Shown in pieces: positions 39,646 through 47,469 of a stretch of 64,000 bases of DNA. The stretch is from the NCBI GenBank assembly GCA_008933735.1, contig WBUL01000003.1:62001-126000 (forward strand). Direction: 5' to 3'. The translations under genes were made by a program, and so were the position numbers. The first letter of the stretch is position 1. Each line of letters opens with the position of its first letter. The stretch is from Anaerolineae bacterium. GTDB lineage: Bacteria; Chloroflexota; Anaerolineae; Aggregatilineales; J027. A model generated the notes under the pieces. It saw only the letters and a list, made by a program, of their open reading frames with translations. It was not told where the DNA came from and did not search any database.

Positions 39646-41284
39646 ACACCGACCATACCAGGCGAAAGGTGCTGCCCTGCCCAACCTGGCTTTCGACCAG
39701 AACCTGCCCCTGATGCTGCTGCATGATCTGTTTAACGATTGCCAGCCCCAGGCCGCGCCCACCGGATTGGCGGCTGCGTGAACTATCGGCACGATAAAAT
39801 CGCTCAAAGATGTGGGGTAGATGTTCACTGGGGATGCCTTCCCCAGAGTCTTTTACGATCACCTGTAAGGTATCCGTTTCCCGTGTTGTCATCAGGGTGA
39901 TTTCGCCGCCGCGTGGGGTATAGCGGATGGCATTTGCAATCAGATTGCTGATGGCTCTCTGTATCAGATAGGCATCACCATAAATAGGGGGGAGGTCATC
40001 AGTGGGAGTAAATTTTAGGATGCGGCCTTCACTGGCGCTGCCTTCAAAACGGCGCACCGCGCTGGTAACCACCATGTTCAGATCAATCCAATCCATCTGG
40101 GGCGTGGGGGCGGTATCGCGGCTGGCAAGGAAGATCAGATCAGACACCAACTCCGAGACCTCTTCCAGCTCCTGGTTGAGATGCTCGGCGGCATCCTGTG
40201 GGGTTTGCAGCCCGTCTGCCATGCCCTGGGTTTCCAGGCGCATCAGGGTAAGCGGGGTTTTGAGTTCGTGCGCGAGGTCATCCACCAGTTGAGCACGTAA
40301 GTGACGCTGTTCAGCCAGGTGGTGGGACATCTCATTAAAGGCCAGCGTGAGTTTGCCAATGTCACTTCGGGCGCGGAACCCGACCTGATAGCCCCACTCA
40401 CCGCTCTGAATGCGAACGGCGGCAGCCGTCAGGGAGCGAATGGGACTGCTGAGCTGGTGCGCCAGGAACAGCGCCAGAACGAGCGCCAATCCGGCGCTGA
40501 TGAGACCGCCAACCAGATACCCCTGGCGGACTTTTTGCAGAAAAGTATTCTGTTCCAGCGTATACACGCCATCCTCCGATGTGATGACGAAGGTGCCGAT
40601 TTTTGCCCCGTTGCGATACAGAGGCACGCCTCTGGAAATAAACGAGTCATCGACCTTCTTACCGAGAAGCTCACTGCTGGTATCCACCACAACCTGCCCA
40701 TCGTCGCCCACCACAATGCCGCGCTGTTGGGCGGAGGTGATGCTGGTCAGTGTCCAGGAAATATCAGCCGGCTCGATCACAAAGGGGGTGTCACGACGCA
40801 GTCGATTGTCTGTTTTGTTGGGTTGGATCACAAAAAAACTGTTGGCATTCACCTGGATTGCAGGGGGACGATCCAGTGAAGGGGAAAGCCATTGTTGGAT
40901 CACCTGCGGATCAACAAATCGTTCCAGCAATTGGAATGCGAAGGTCAGGTCTTCGTCCGAGTCGTTTGAAAATGGGGTGTGCTGAATACTAAAGGTGCTG
41001 ACCCCGTTCATGTCCGCGATTTCAAAGCTCAGGGAAGGCAGCATTTCCGCGAGTTCAACCTGATGGGCGATTTGCTGTGCCAGACTTTCCTGCACCGCGC
41101 TCCAACTGCCCAGAGACTCGTATTCCGCCAGCAGACTGGGCGCGATAAGTTCCGCACGCTGGTAGTTGGAATCCGAAACCAGAACCGCAAATTCGGCGTC
41201 GGTAGTGCGGACTGCCATGATCCAGCTTGCCACCATGCCAACAACAATTGTCAGCGCGAAACTCAGGAAAAGCTGCAAGCGCAT
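39644..41284 (-). CDS. Membrane sensor histidine kinase (BaeS/ResE-like)
   Basis: A 546-residue kinase with two membrane helices (about 5-25 and 255-280) and an external sensor domain between them of about 220 residues. HAMP, HisKA (DDLAHELKTPLTLMRLE) and HATPase (LIANAIRYTPRGGE, DSGEGIP, RGLGLAIVKQI) domains follow. The next gene upstream in the operon is its OmpR-type partner, four bases away, so this is a canonical two-component pair that senses an envelope signal. Confidence 0.95.
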   Translation of the reverse strand: MRLQLFLSFALTIVVGMVASWIMAVRTTDAEFAVLVSDSNYQRAELIAPSLLAEYESLGSWSAVQESLAQQIAHQVELAEMLPSLSFEIADMNGVSTFSIQHTPFSNDSDEDLTFAFQLLERFVDPQVIQQWLSPSLDRPPAIQVNANSFFVIQPNKTDNRLRRDTPFVIEPADISWTLTSITSAQQRGIVVGDDGQVVVDTSSELLGKKVDDSFISRGVPLYRNGAKIGTFVITSEDGVYTLEQNTFLQKVRQGYLVGGLISAGLALVLALFLAHQLSSPIRSLTAAAVRIQSGEWGYQVGFRARSDIGKLTLAFNEMSHHLAEQRHLRAQLVDDLAHELKTPLTLMRLETQGMADGLQTPQDAAEHLNQELEEVSELVSDLIFLASRDTAPTPQMDWIDLNMVVTSAVRRFEGSASEGRILKFTPTDDLPPIYGDAYLIQRAISNLIANAIRYTPRGGEITLMTTRETDTLQVIVKDSGEGIPSEHLPHIFERFYRADSSRSRQSGGRGLGLAIVKQIMQQHQGQVLVESQVGQGSTFRLVWSV

Positions 41285-41287
41285 CGC

Positions 41288-41980
41288 CTAGTTCTCCTTG
41301 TCAGGGCAAAAGCGGTAGCCTGCTCCGAACACGGTTTGAATATAGGTTGGGTTAGAAGGATCGGGTTCGATACGGGTTCTCAGACGACGAATATGAATGT
41401 CAACGGCCCGGTCAAAACTGTCAAAATCCAGGCCGAACACATTGGCAATGATTTGTTCCCTCGAAAGCACCTGATTCGGGTGCTGCAAGAAAAAGTGCAG
41501 CAGCTCAAACTGGCTGGTGGTCAGGGTGATCATTTTGCCATTCACATGGCATAGCCTGGCAGAAAGGTCGAGTTCGATGTCGCCTACTTTGACCGTGTGG
41601 GTAGGTTGCAAACGGCCTTTGGCACGGCGTAGGGCTGCCTCGATTCGGGCCACAAGTTCCGCCGGACTGAAGGGCTTGGTTACATAGTCATCCGCGCCGA
41701 TTTTTAAGCCATTAATGATGTCGGATTCCAGGGTTTTGGCCGTTACCATGATGATTGGTATGTCGGATTCCTGGCGCAGGATTTTGCAGAGTGTCCAGCC
41801 ATCCATTTCGGGGATCATCAAATCCAACACCACCAGATCGGGCTTCTCGTGGCGTGCCAGGTACAATGCATCCCGCCCATTATAGGCGACCAAACATTCG
41901 TAGCCCGCATTTTCGACGTAGGTTTGTGTCCAGCGTGCGATGCGGGCTTCATCTTCTACGATGAGTATTTTTTCTGGCAT
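41288..41980 (-). CDS. OmpR/PhoB-family response regulator
   Basis: A 230-residue regulator. The receiver has Asp53 (VVLDLMIPEMDGW) and Lys in YVTKPFSP. The winged-helix DNA-binding domain ends DIHIRRLRTRIEPDPSNPTYIQTVFGAGYRF. It is the partner of the following kinase gene. The second of two nearby ATGs (41980) is preferred because AAGGA lies about seven bases upstream. A strong GC-rich hairpin lies just before that ribosome site. Confidence 0.95.
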   Translation of the reverse strand: MPEKILIVEDEARIARWTQTYVENAGYECLVAYNGRDALYLARHEKPDLVVLDLMIPEMDGWTLCKILRQESDIPIIMVTAKTLESDIINGLKIGADDYVTKPFSPAELVARIEAALRRAKGRLQPTHTVKVGDIELDLSARLCHVNGKMITLTTSQFELLHFFLQHPNQVLSREQIIANVFGLDFDSFDRAVDIHIRRLRTRIEPDPSNPTYIQTVFGAGYRFCPDKEN

Positions 41981-41993
41981 AGGCATTCCTTTA

Positions 41994-42018
41994 GGGGGCG
42001 GGTCAGTGACCCGCCCCC
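41994..42018 (-). terminator. Ten-base-pair GC hairpin between the helical-repeat gene and the response regulator
   Basis: GGGGGCGGGT pairs with ACCCGCCCCC around a five-base loop. It follows the stop at 42040 by about 20 bases and ends a few bases before the ribosome site of the response regulator. No T-run follows. It may stop or attenuate readthrough, protect the upstream message, or separate expression of the two genes. Confidence 0.55.
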
Positions 42019-42039
42019 GTGTGACCTTCTAACTTCAGG

Positions 42040-43299
42040 TTACTCACCTTCGTCGGGAATGTCTATCTCGATGCAGTTTTCCATGAGGTCACGGAAACTG
42101 AACGTGCCTTCCGGCGTGATGATTTCGATTTCGCCGCGCTGTCCGGGTTTAATCTGGATGCTGCCACTTTCCAGCGCTTCCAATTCCGCACATTGGAAGT
42201 TAATGCCGCCAAACAGATCGCCGGGGCGGATTTGAAACTGGAAATCTTTGTCATCAAAGAAGAAAAATGGACGGTCTGGATTATCCCGGAAGAAATCAGG
42301 GAACATCGGGATGATTTGTGCGGGGTCAATCATCTGAAAATTGAACTGTCCGGGCCTCCCAAAACTGAAACTGAAAGCCGAAGAGTCCAGGCCAAACAGC
42401 GATTCTGCCGGATTTTCGCGGTTAATGTAGGCGGAGGCGCTTTCCTGCAAACGATTAAGGCGGACATCGGCCACGCAGTCGCTGATTAACCCCATATCGC
42501 GTGCGTTTTCGATGCCGGTAGTGGCAGCTTCAATGACCGCGTTGAGCAGGTCTTCTTCTGAAACCCCGTTGTCGCTGGCGATTTCGGCAAGTGTTTTGCC
42601 CTCAACAAGGGCCTGGTAGAAATCAGTGACACTCAAACCGAGGGCTTCACGTGCGGCGTCCAGCACCGAGACCGCCTGATATTCACCTGGACTCTGGTTC
42701 ACGAAGTCAGTGATTTCCTGCGCGAGCTCTGACAGCCGTTTACTCGCTTCTTCGTCGGAAATGAATCCTGTTTGATTCTGAGCATAGACAAAGCGGCTGG
42801 CCTCTTCGACAATCGTATCAATCACCGTCTGGACATCGATTCCCTGGGCCTCGGCCAGGCTGGCAATAGACTCACCGCGGCTGAGTACCTCATCCAGAGG
42901 CAGGCCCAGCGCTTCTGCTGCGGCGCGATTCCAATCAATCTGGTTCATCTCAAGGCGAATTTCCAGGGGGCGATGCCCTTCCAGGGAGGCGCAAATCTGC
43001 TCTGGAAGTGTGTTCTGTCGAACTTCGTTGTCGCAGGCGAGCTTGTTTTCCAGGAGCGCTTCTGCGAGCGCAGACAGCTCCACGCCATTTTCTGCCGCGA
43101 GGTCGTCCAGGGTACCACTGCGTTGTGCATCCTCGACCTCATTCGCATCGACTCCCAGGAGGCTGGCAATTAATTCGGTCTCGTTCATACAGGCTGCACC
43201 AGTGTCACCATCATCCTCCTGGGCGAGCGCCGGTAATACGGTAATCCCTGTAATCATCAGGACGAGCAGGATGAACCCGCTGAGCAATTTTTGTTTCAT
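42040..43299 (-). CDS. Secreted helical-repeat protein
   Basis: A 419-residue protein with a signal peptide (MKQKLLSGFILLVLMITGITVLPALAQ). It holds three related helical repeats: LIASLLGVDANEVEDAQRSG, then AAEALGLPLDEVLSRGESIASLAEAQG, then AREALGLSVTDFYQALVEGKTLAEIA. The second and third end with an extra helix pair containing GFISDEEASKRLSEL-like segments. Such repeats (GxTLAEIAxxxGVS) occur in secreted proteins of Actinobacteria and Chloroflexota with no settled function. The C-terminal part has aromatic and acidic stretches (FPDFFRDNPDRPFFFFDD) and a Gly-rich beta end. AGGAG lies seven bases before the ATG. It precedes a two-component system that might sense the same signal. Confidence 0.72.
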   Translation of the reverse strand: MKQKLLSGFILLVLMITGITVLPALAQEDDGDTGAACMNETELIASLLGVDANEVEDAQRSGTLDDLAAENGVELSALAEALLENKLACDNEVRQNTLPEQICASLEGHRPLEIRLEMNQIDWNRAAAEALGLPLDEVLSRGESIASLAEAQGIDVQTVIDTIVEEASRFVYAQNQTGFISDEEASKRLSELAQEITDFVNQSPGEYQAVSVLDAAREALGLSVTDFYQALVEGKTLAEIASDNGVSEEDLLNAVIEAATTGIENARDMGLISDCVADVRLNRLQESASAYINRENPAESLFGLDSSAFSFSFGRPGQFNFQMIDPAQIIPMFPDFFRDNPDRPFFFFDDKDFQFQIRPGDLFGGINFQCAELEALESGSIQIKPGQRGEIEIITPEGTFSFRDLMENCIEIDIPDEGE

Positions 43300-43353
43300 G
43301 TGTCTTCTCCTTGACTTATCCAAGAATCAGTATGAAGGAGAGTTTTTTCAAAG

Positions 43354-46300
43354 TTATTTCATCAGGTCACGCAGTTTGGGAATGTGCCCGATGGCAAGAA
43401 ACGCAGCGCGGTCTTCGTCACTGGCGAGGGTGTTGAGGCGGCTGTCAAGATAGGTTTGGAAGGCAGCCTTGAGGGGGGCTAAGTCCATTGAGAAGACAGA
43501 CATCAATTCCCGTGCTTCCCAGAAGGCGAGATCAGGATCATGGAAACCAGAAAAGTCAGCGCTGGTTATTTTTTGCAGGGCGGTGCTGAAGTCTTCCAGC
43601 ATAGGTAGGGTGGCGCTTTTGGCACGTGCATAGGCCACACTGAGCTGTAACTGTGGCAGCGTCTCAAGAAGGAGATTGTTAGCCGCTGCGATCCGTACCG
43701 ATTTATAAAACAACGTGCGGGCTTCGTTGTAGTTCTTTTTTGCTATTTCACACTGTGCCAGGAAGTACAATGAACGCAGTATATCGCCCGCTACGTTAAG
43801 CTCCTCCTGCTGTGCAAGGCCGCGCCTGATGTAGGCAATAGCTTCGCCGGGCGCATTTCGCCGGAACGCGATTGCCCCCAGGTACACCAGGCTCTTGGAT
43901 TCACCCCATTTATCGCCAATCTGGTTGAGAATCTTGTAACTGCTGACGAGATGTCCGTTCGCAAGGCTGTACTGCCCCAGTGTGTACTGGGTGACACCCA
44001 GATCATGGAGCGTTTGGCCCTCCATGCGACGGTTGCCAACCTGCCGCCACAGGCTCAATTGAGTCCGAAGGTAGGTTTCAGCCTGGACATAGAGCTGGAG
44101 TTGCATTGAAAGGCGGCTGCGAATGTTCCAGTAGTTGGCTTCCAGCATCGGATCCGCCAGCTTCTTGATTTCTTCATACACCATTTCAAGCACTTCCTGC
44201 CCGGAATCGGTCGTGTTTTTTGCTGTTTCGAGCAGATCATTGAGCCTCAAGCGCATTTCTTTGGAAGGGTCTTTCAACTGCTGGGAAATCGCTCGCAGCT
44301 CCTGAGTGGCCTTTTTATGGCGATCCGGTTTGTTGAGCATGGAATAGACTCGTGCCAGAATGGAATGAAGTTCCCAGGCAATTTCCGGGTTGTGATAGAT
44401 TTTGCTGATTTCGACGCCATCTTCCGCATACTGGCGTGCCTGTTCCCACTGACCCAGTTCCAACATATGTTCCGCCTGGTATCGCAGCCGCCGAAGCTGC
44501 CAGTTCAGGTTATTAGGGGCTGTCGCGGCGAGTTTTACCAGCCGCTCAAAATCGGCGGTTGTGGCGGCACGGTCACCAATTCGGATGAGGAGTTCAAGCC
44601 GTTTACAGAGCAGATCAAATTCCTCTTTTGGGGAGCGGGCCAGATGAAGCGCCTGCCCCCAGGAATTCAGGGCGGCGATGTTGGCGAACTCATAAGCGGA
44701 TTTGTCTCCTGCTTTGACGAGGTACACAAATGCCCGTTCCTTGTCATCGGAATGAGCAAAATGGTAAGCCAGACGTTCATAACTGTGGGGGGCAAGATTT
44801 TCCAACACCAATCCAACGGTGCGATGCCACTGCTGACGCTGACCGTGCAGCAAGGTCTGGTAGGTGACCTCCTGTGTGATGGCATGGCGGAATGAGTAGA
44901 GGGGTTCGGGATACAGCGCGTCAAGCTGGGCGAACTTGCGCTTTTCAAGGGTACGCAGGTGCTGCATAACTGTTTCTGGCGTCATTTCGATTGGGAGACT
45001 CTGGTACAGGACACGCACCTCAAACTGCCGACCTATGACTGCCGCCAGTTTGAGCACCAGTTTTTCCATTTCGGTCAGATTGTCGATTCTGGCCTGGATC
45101 AGACCCTGAACTGTCTGAGGCAGATCCCGGTTTTCCAGGCTGGCGTCAATGTACACCTGGGGACCAACACGGGTAATCACATTTGCATCCTGGAGTGCAT
45201 CAACGATCTGCTGCGCGAAAAACGGGTTGCCCTGCGATTTTTCGTAGACAAAGTGGGTGAGTTCCGGTGGAATCTTTCCTTTGAGACGCCCTTCCAGAAG
45301 CTGGCCGACCGCCTGTTGATTGAGCTCATTCAGAACAAGGTGGCGATGAATATACATTTCACTCAAGGCTTTAAGGATTGCGGTTGGGTGCTCCGCTTCT
45401 TCGGCAGGGCGGTGCAGAAGTGCCAGGAGCATTCCTGTGGGTTCGATGAGGAGGCGGGAGGTTAATTCGATTAACAGGGCTTCGGAAACTTCGTCCAGCC
45501 AGTGGGTGTCTTCGATGATGATGGTCAGCGGCCTTGTCTGGGCAGTGTGGTAGAGCATATCAATGACGAGCGCGAACAGCGCCTGCTGGCGGGCGGTACC
45601 AACCAGATTGCGCGTTGTCGGATTGTCAGGGATGTCCAGCCCAAGCAGATCGCCCAGCAGCGGCAGCCAGACCGCCCATTCCTGCTTTTGTCGAGGGAGC
45701 CATTGGGTCAGGTGGGCGACTTCTGCCGGGTCGTTCCATTCATCTTCAGTTTCAGTTAGGGTGCGGATGATGGGGCGCCAGGGCAAAAATGCTACGGATT
45801 TGCCTGTGCTGATGCAGAAACCCGTGACCACCCGGTTTCCGGCGGAATCAGCCAGAAAAGTGAGTTCGGCGCCCAGGCGACTTTTCCCAATACCGGCTTC
45901 ACCCTCAATGCGGATGATGCGTGGTTTGCTGTCTTTGACAGCATCCAGTGCTTTCTGGATAATTTCCAGCTCGGCTTCGCGTCCGACGATGGGTGACTTC
46001 CGAAGGCTGCGACGGAAACGGCGGGTAACACGGATCGGCGTATAGGTCTGAATTTTGCCCACGCGCCCTTTGGGGTAGACGATTTCCCCAGGTTTAAAGT
46101 CAAACCAATCGCTGCAATCCTCATACGCGGCTTCCGAGACAAGAATTTCGCCGTTTTTGTCAGCCGACATCAGCCGGGAAGCCACGTTGGTTTCGTCACC
46201 CAGGGAGGTGTATTCGTGTCGGGCTTCGCCACCGACCGTGCCGGAATAAAGCAGGCCGCGACTGATCCCAATACTCTGCGACTTGATGGCGGGGTGAACG

Positions 46301-47364
46301 GAGGGAAGGTCTCGGAAGGATAGAGCGGCGTGGATGGCACGCTGGCTGTCGTCCCCAAAGGCGACGGGTGCACCAAACACGGCAAAAATCACGCTGCCTT
46401 TGTCCGCTACTTCCAGCGAGACCAGGCGTCCGCGTGTCTCCCTGAGAATATTCTGAATGTCCTGCACAAAACTGTCCAACTGCTGGCGGGCCTGCGGATC
46501 CGTGTTGTAGTCAAGACCAGCAAATTTCAGAAAAACAGGGGTGGCGTAGCGGAGTTCGCCCGCAATGCTGCCAAGACCGGAGCTTTCCTGTTCGAGAATG
46601 AGGGGGTCAATAAACTGCCTGACTCTTTCCAGTACGGCGTCAACGTCTTCCGTAGCAACCCAGGCGGGCCAGCGGTGCAGGCGCGATCTTTCCACGAGAG
46701 GACTTGCAATTGATTTCACCAGGAGATCGCCGTTTTCGAGGTGCTCGTAATTGATTTCTGGAAAGGCGGAGAAGACTTTGTCGCTGTCACCGTTAACGCG
46801 GGCATCGTGGCGCTCGTAGCGCTGTGAAATCTCCGCGACGCCTTCGACTGCGGCTCCGGTGAGCACATCCAGCAGCCCCAGCCGGGGGTCGCCCACCACC
46901 CAGCGCCGTGCCTCTCCGCCGTAGACCGCAACCTTAATGTCCAGATCACGAAAGAGACTCATCATTTCCAGCATTTCGCGGGCAGCAACGGAGGCGCGAA
47001 CCACCCCAGGCAAAGAGTCTTTGACGTGTTCCAGCGTCTCCGGGAACCAGGCGGTGAAGCCATCGCCGACAAAGCGAATCACACTACCGCCGTGTGTAAA
47101 AACCTGCCCGGCGATGGCTTCAAACATTGGGTTAAGGCGTCGTTTGAGCTCCTCGCTGGCACGCTGCGGCCCATACTGCTCCACCAGTTTGACGGTGAGC
47201 GGCGTGAAACCAGAAATATCCACAATCATGGCTGCCCCTGCGGTGAACTCGTCAAGATCACGCCCGGCAAGCAACGCACGAAAGCGGTCTGTAGGGAGGT
47301 ATGGTACTAAAAGATGCAGTAGGTTTTCTGAAACCACAGTTCCCATACCCACAAGTGTACTCAC
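43354..47364 (-). CDS. Soluble-adenylyl-cyclase-like protein: two cyclase domains, AAA ATPase, TPR
   Basis: A 1336-residue cytoplasmic protein. Cyclase domain C1 (about 42-230) has both metal aspartates, Asp49 (IVDISGFTPL) and Asp101 (RFVGDGFTAW). C2 (about 275-410) lacks the first Asp but has Lys322 (DKG) and the transition-state pair Asn393 and Arg397 (YTSLGDETNVASRL). The halves complement each other into one active site, as in mammalian soluble adenylyl cyclase (ADCY10), which also has the following STAND-type NTPase (Walker A GEAGIGKS, 488-495) and TPR-rich C-terminus (about 900-1336). It should make cAMP or another cyclic nucleotide. The GTG at 47364 and an ATG at 47346 are both possible starts, neither with a good ribosome site. 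Two proteins with cyclic-nucleotide-binding domains are encoded elsewhere in the window. Confidence 0.92.
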   Translation of the reverse strand: MSTLVGMGTVVSENLLHLLVPYLPTDRFRALLAGRDLDEFTAGAAMIVDISGFTPLTVKLVEQYGPQRASEELKRRLNPMFEAIAGQVFTHGGSVIRFVGDGFTAWFPETLEHVKDSLPGVVRASVAAREMLEMMSLFRDLDIKVAVYGGEARRWVVGDPRLGLLDVLTGAAVEGVAEISQRYERHDARVNGDSDKVFSAFPEINYEHLENGDLLVKSIASPLVERSRLHRWPAWVATEDVDAVLERVRQFIDPLILEQESSGLGSIAGELRYATPVFLKFAGLDYNTDPQARQQLDSFVQDIQNILRETRGRLVSLEVADKGSVIFAVFGAPVAFGDDSQRAIHAALSFRDLPSVHPAIKSQSIGISRGLLYSGTVGGEARHEYTSLGDETNVASRLMSADKNGEILVSEAAYEDCSDWFDFKPGEIVYPKGRVGKIQTYTPIRVTRRFRRSLRKSPIVGREAELEIIQKALDAVKDSKPRIIRIEGEAGIGKSRLGAELTFLADSAGNRVVTGFCISTGKSVAFLPWRPIIRTLTETEDEWNDPAEVAHLTQWLPRQKQEWAVWLPLLGDLLGLDIPDNPTTRNLVGTARQQALFALVIDMLYHTAQTRPLTIIIEDTHWLDEVSEALLIELTSRLLIEPTGMLLALLHRPAEEAEHPTAILKALSEMYIHRHLVLNELNQQAVGQLLEGRLKGKIPPELTHFVYEKSQGNPFFAQQIVDALQDANVITRVGPQVYIDASLENRDLPQTVQGLIQARIDNLTEMEKLVLKLAAVIGRQFEVRVLYQSLPIEMTPETVMQHLRTLEKRKFAQLDALYPEPLYSFRHAITQEVTYQTLLHGQRQQWHRTVGLVLENLAPHSYERLAYHFAHSDDKERAFVYLVKAGDKSAYEFANIAALNSWGQALHLARSPKEEFDLLCKRLELLIRIGDRAATTADFERLVKLAATAPNNLNWQLRRLRYQAEHMLELGQWEQARQYAEDGVEISKIYHNPEIAWELHSILARVYSMLNKPDRHKKATQELRAISQQLKDPSKEMRLRLNDLLETAKNTTDSGQEVLEMVYEEIKKLADPMLEANYWNIRSRLSMQLQLYVQAETYLRTQLSLWRQVGNRRMEGQTLHDLGVTQYTLGQYSLANGHLVSSYKILNQIGDKWGESKSLVYLGAIAFRRNAPGEAIAYIRRGLAQQEELNVAGDILRSLYFLAQCEIAKKNYNEARTLFYKSVRIAAANNLLLETLPQLQLSVAYARAKSATLPMLEDFSTALQKITSADFSGFHDPDLAFWEARELMSVFSMDLAPLKAAFQTYLDSRLNTLASDEDRAAFLAIGHIPKLRDLMK

Positions 47365-47429
47365 TGCGGCAGGAAGATGCTATTCATTTTCGCGTATGGA
47401 AATCGTAGGGGATTGTGCAAAAATGGGTT

Positions 47430-47438
47430 TGCTATACT
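47430..47438 (+). promoter_or_regulatory. Extended -10 for the LCP gene
   Basis: TGCTATACT (TGn plus TATACT), 31 bases before the ATG at 47470. GGAG at 47459-47462 serves as ribosome site. Confidence 0.55.
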
Positions 47439-47469
47439 ACATCGGTTTTCGATATTACGGAGCATATTT

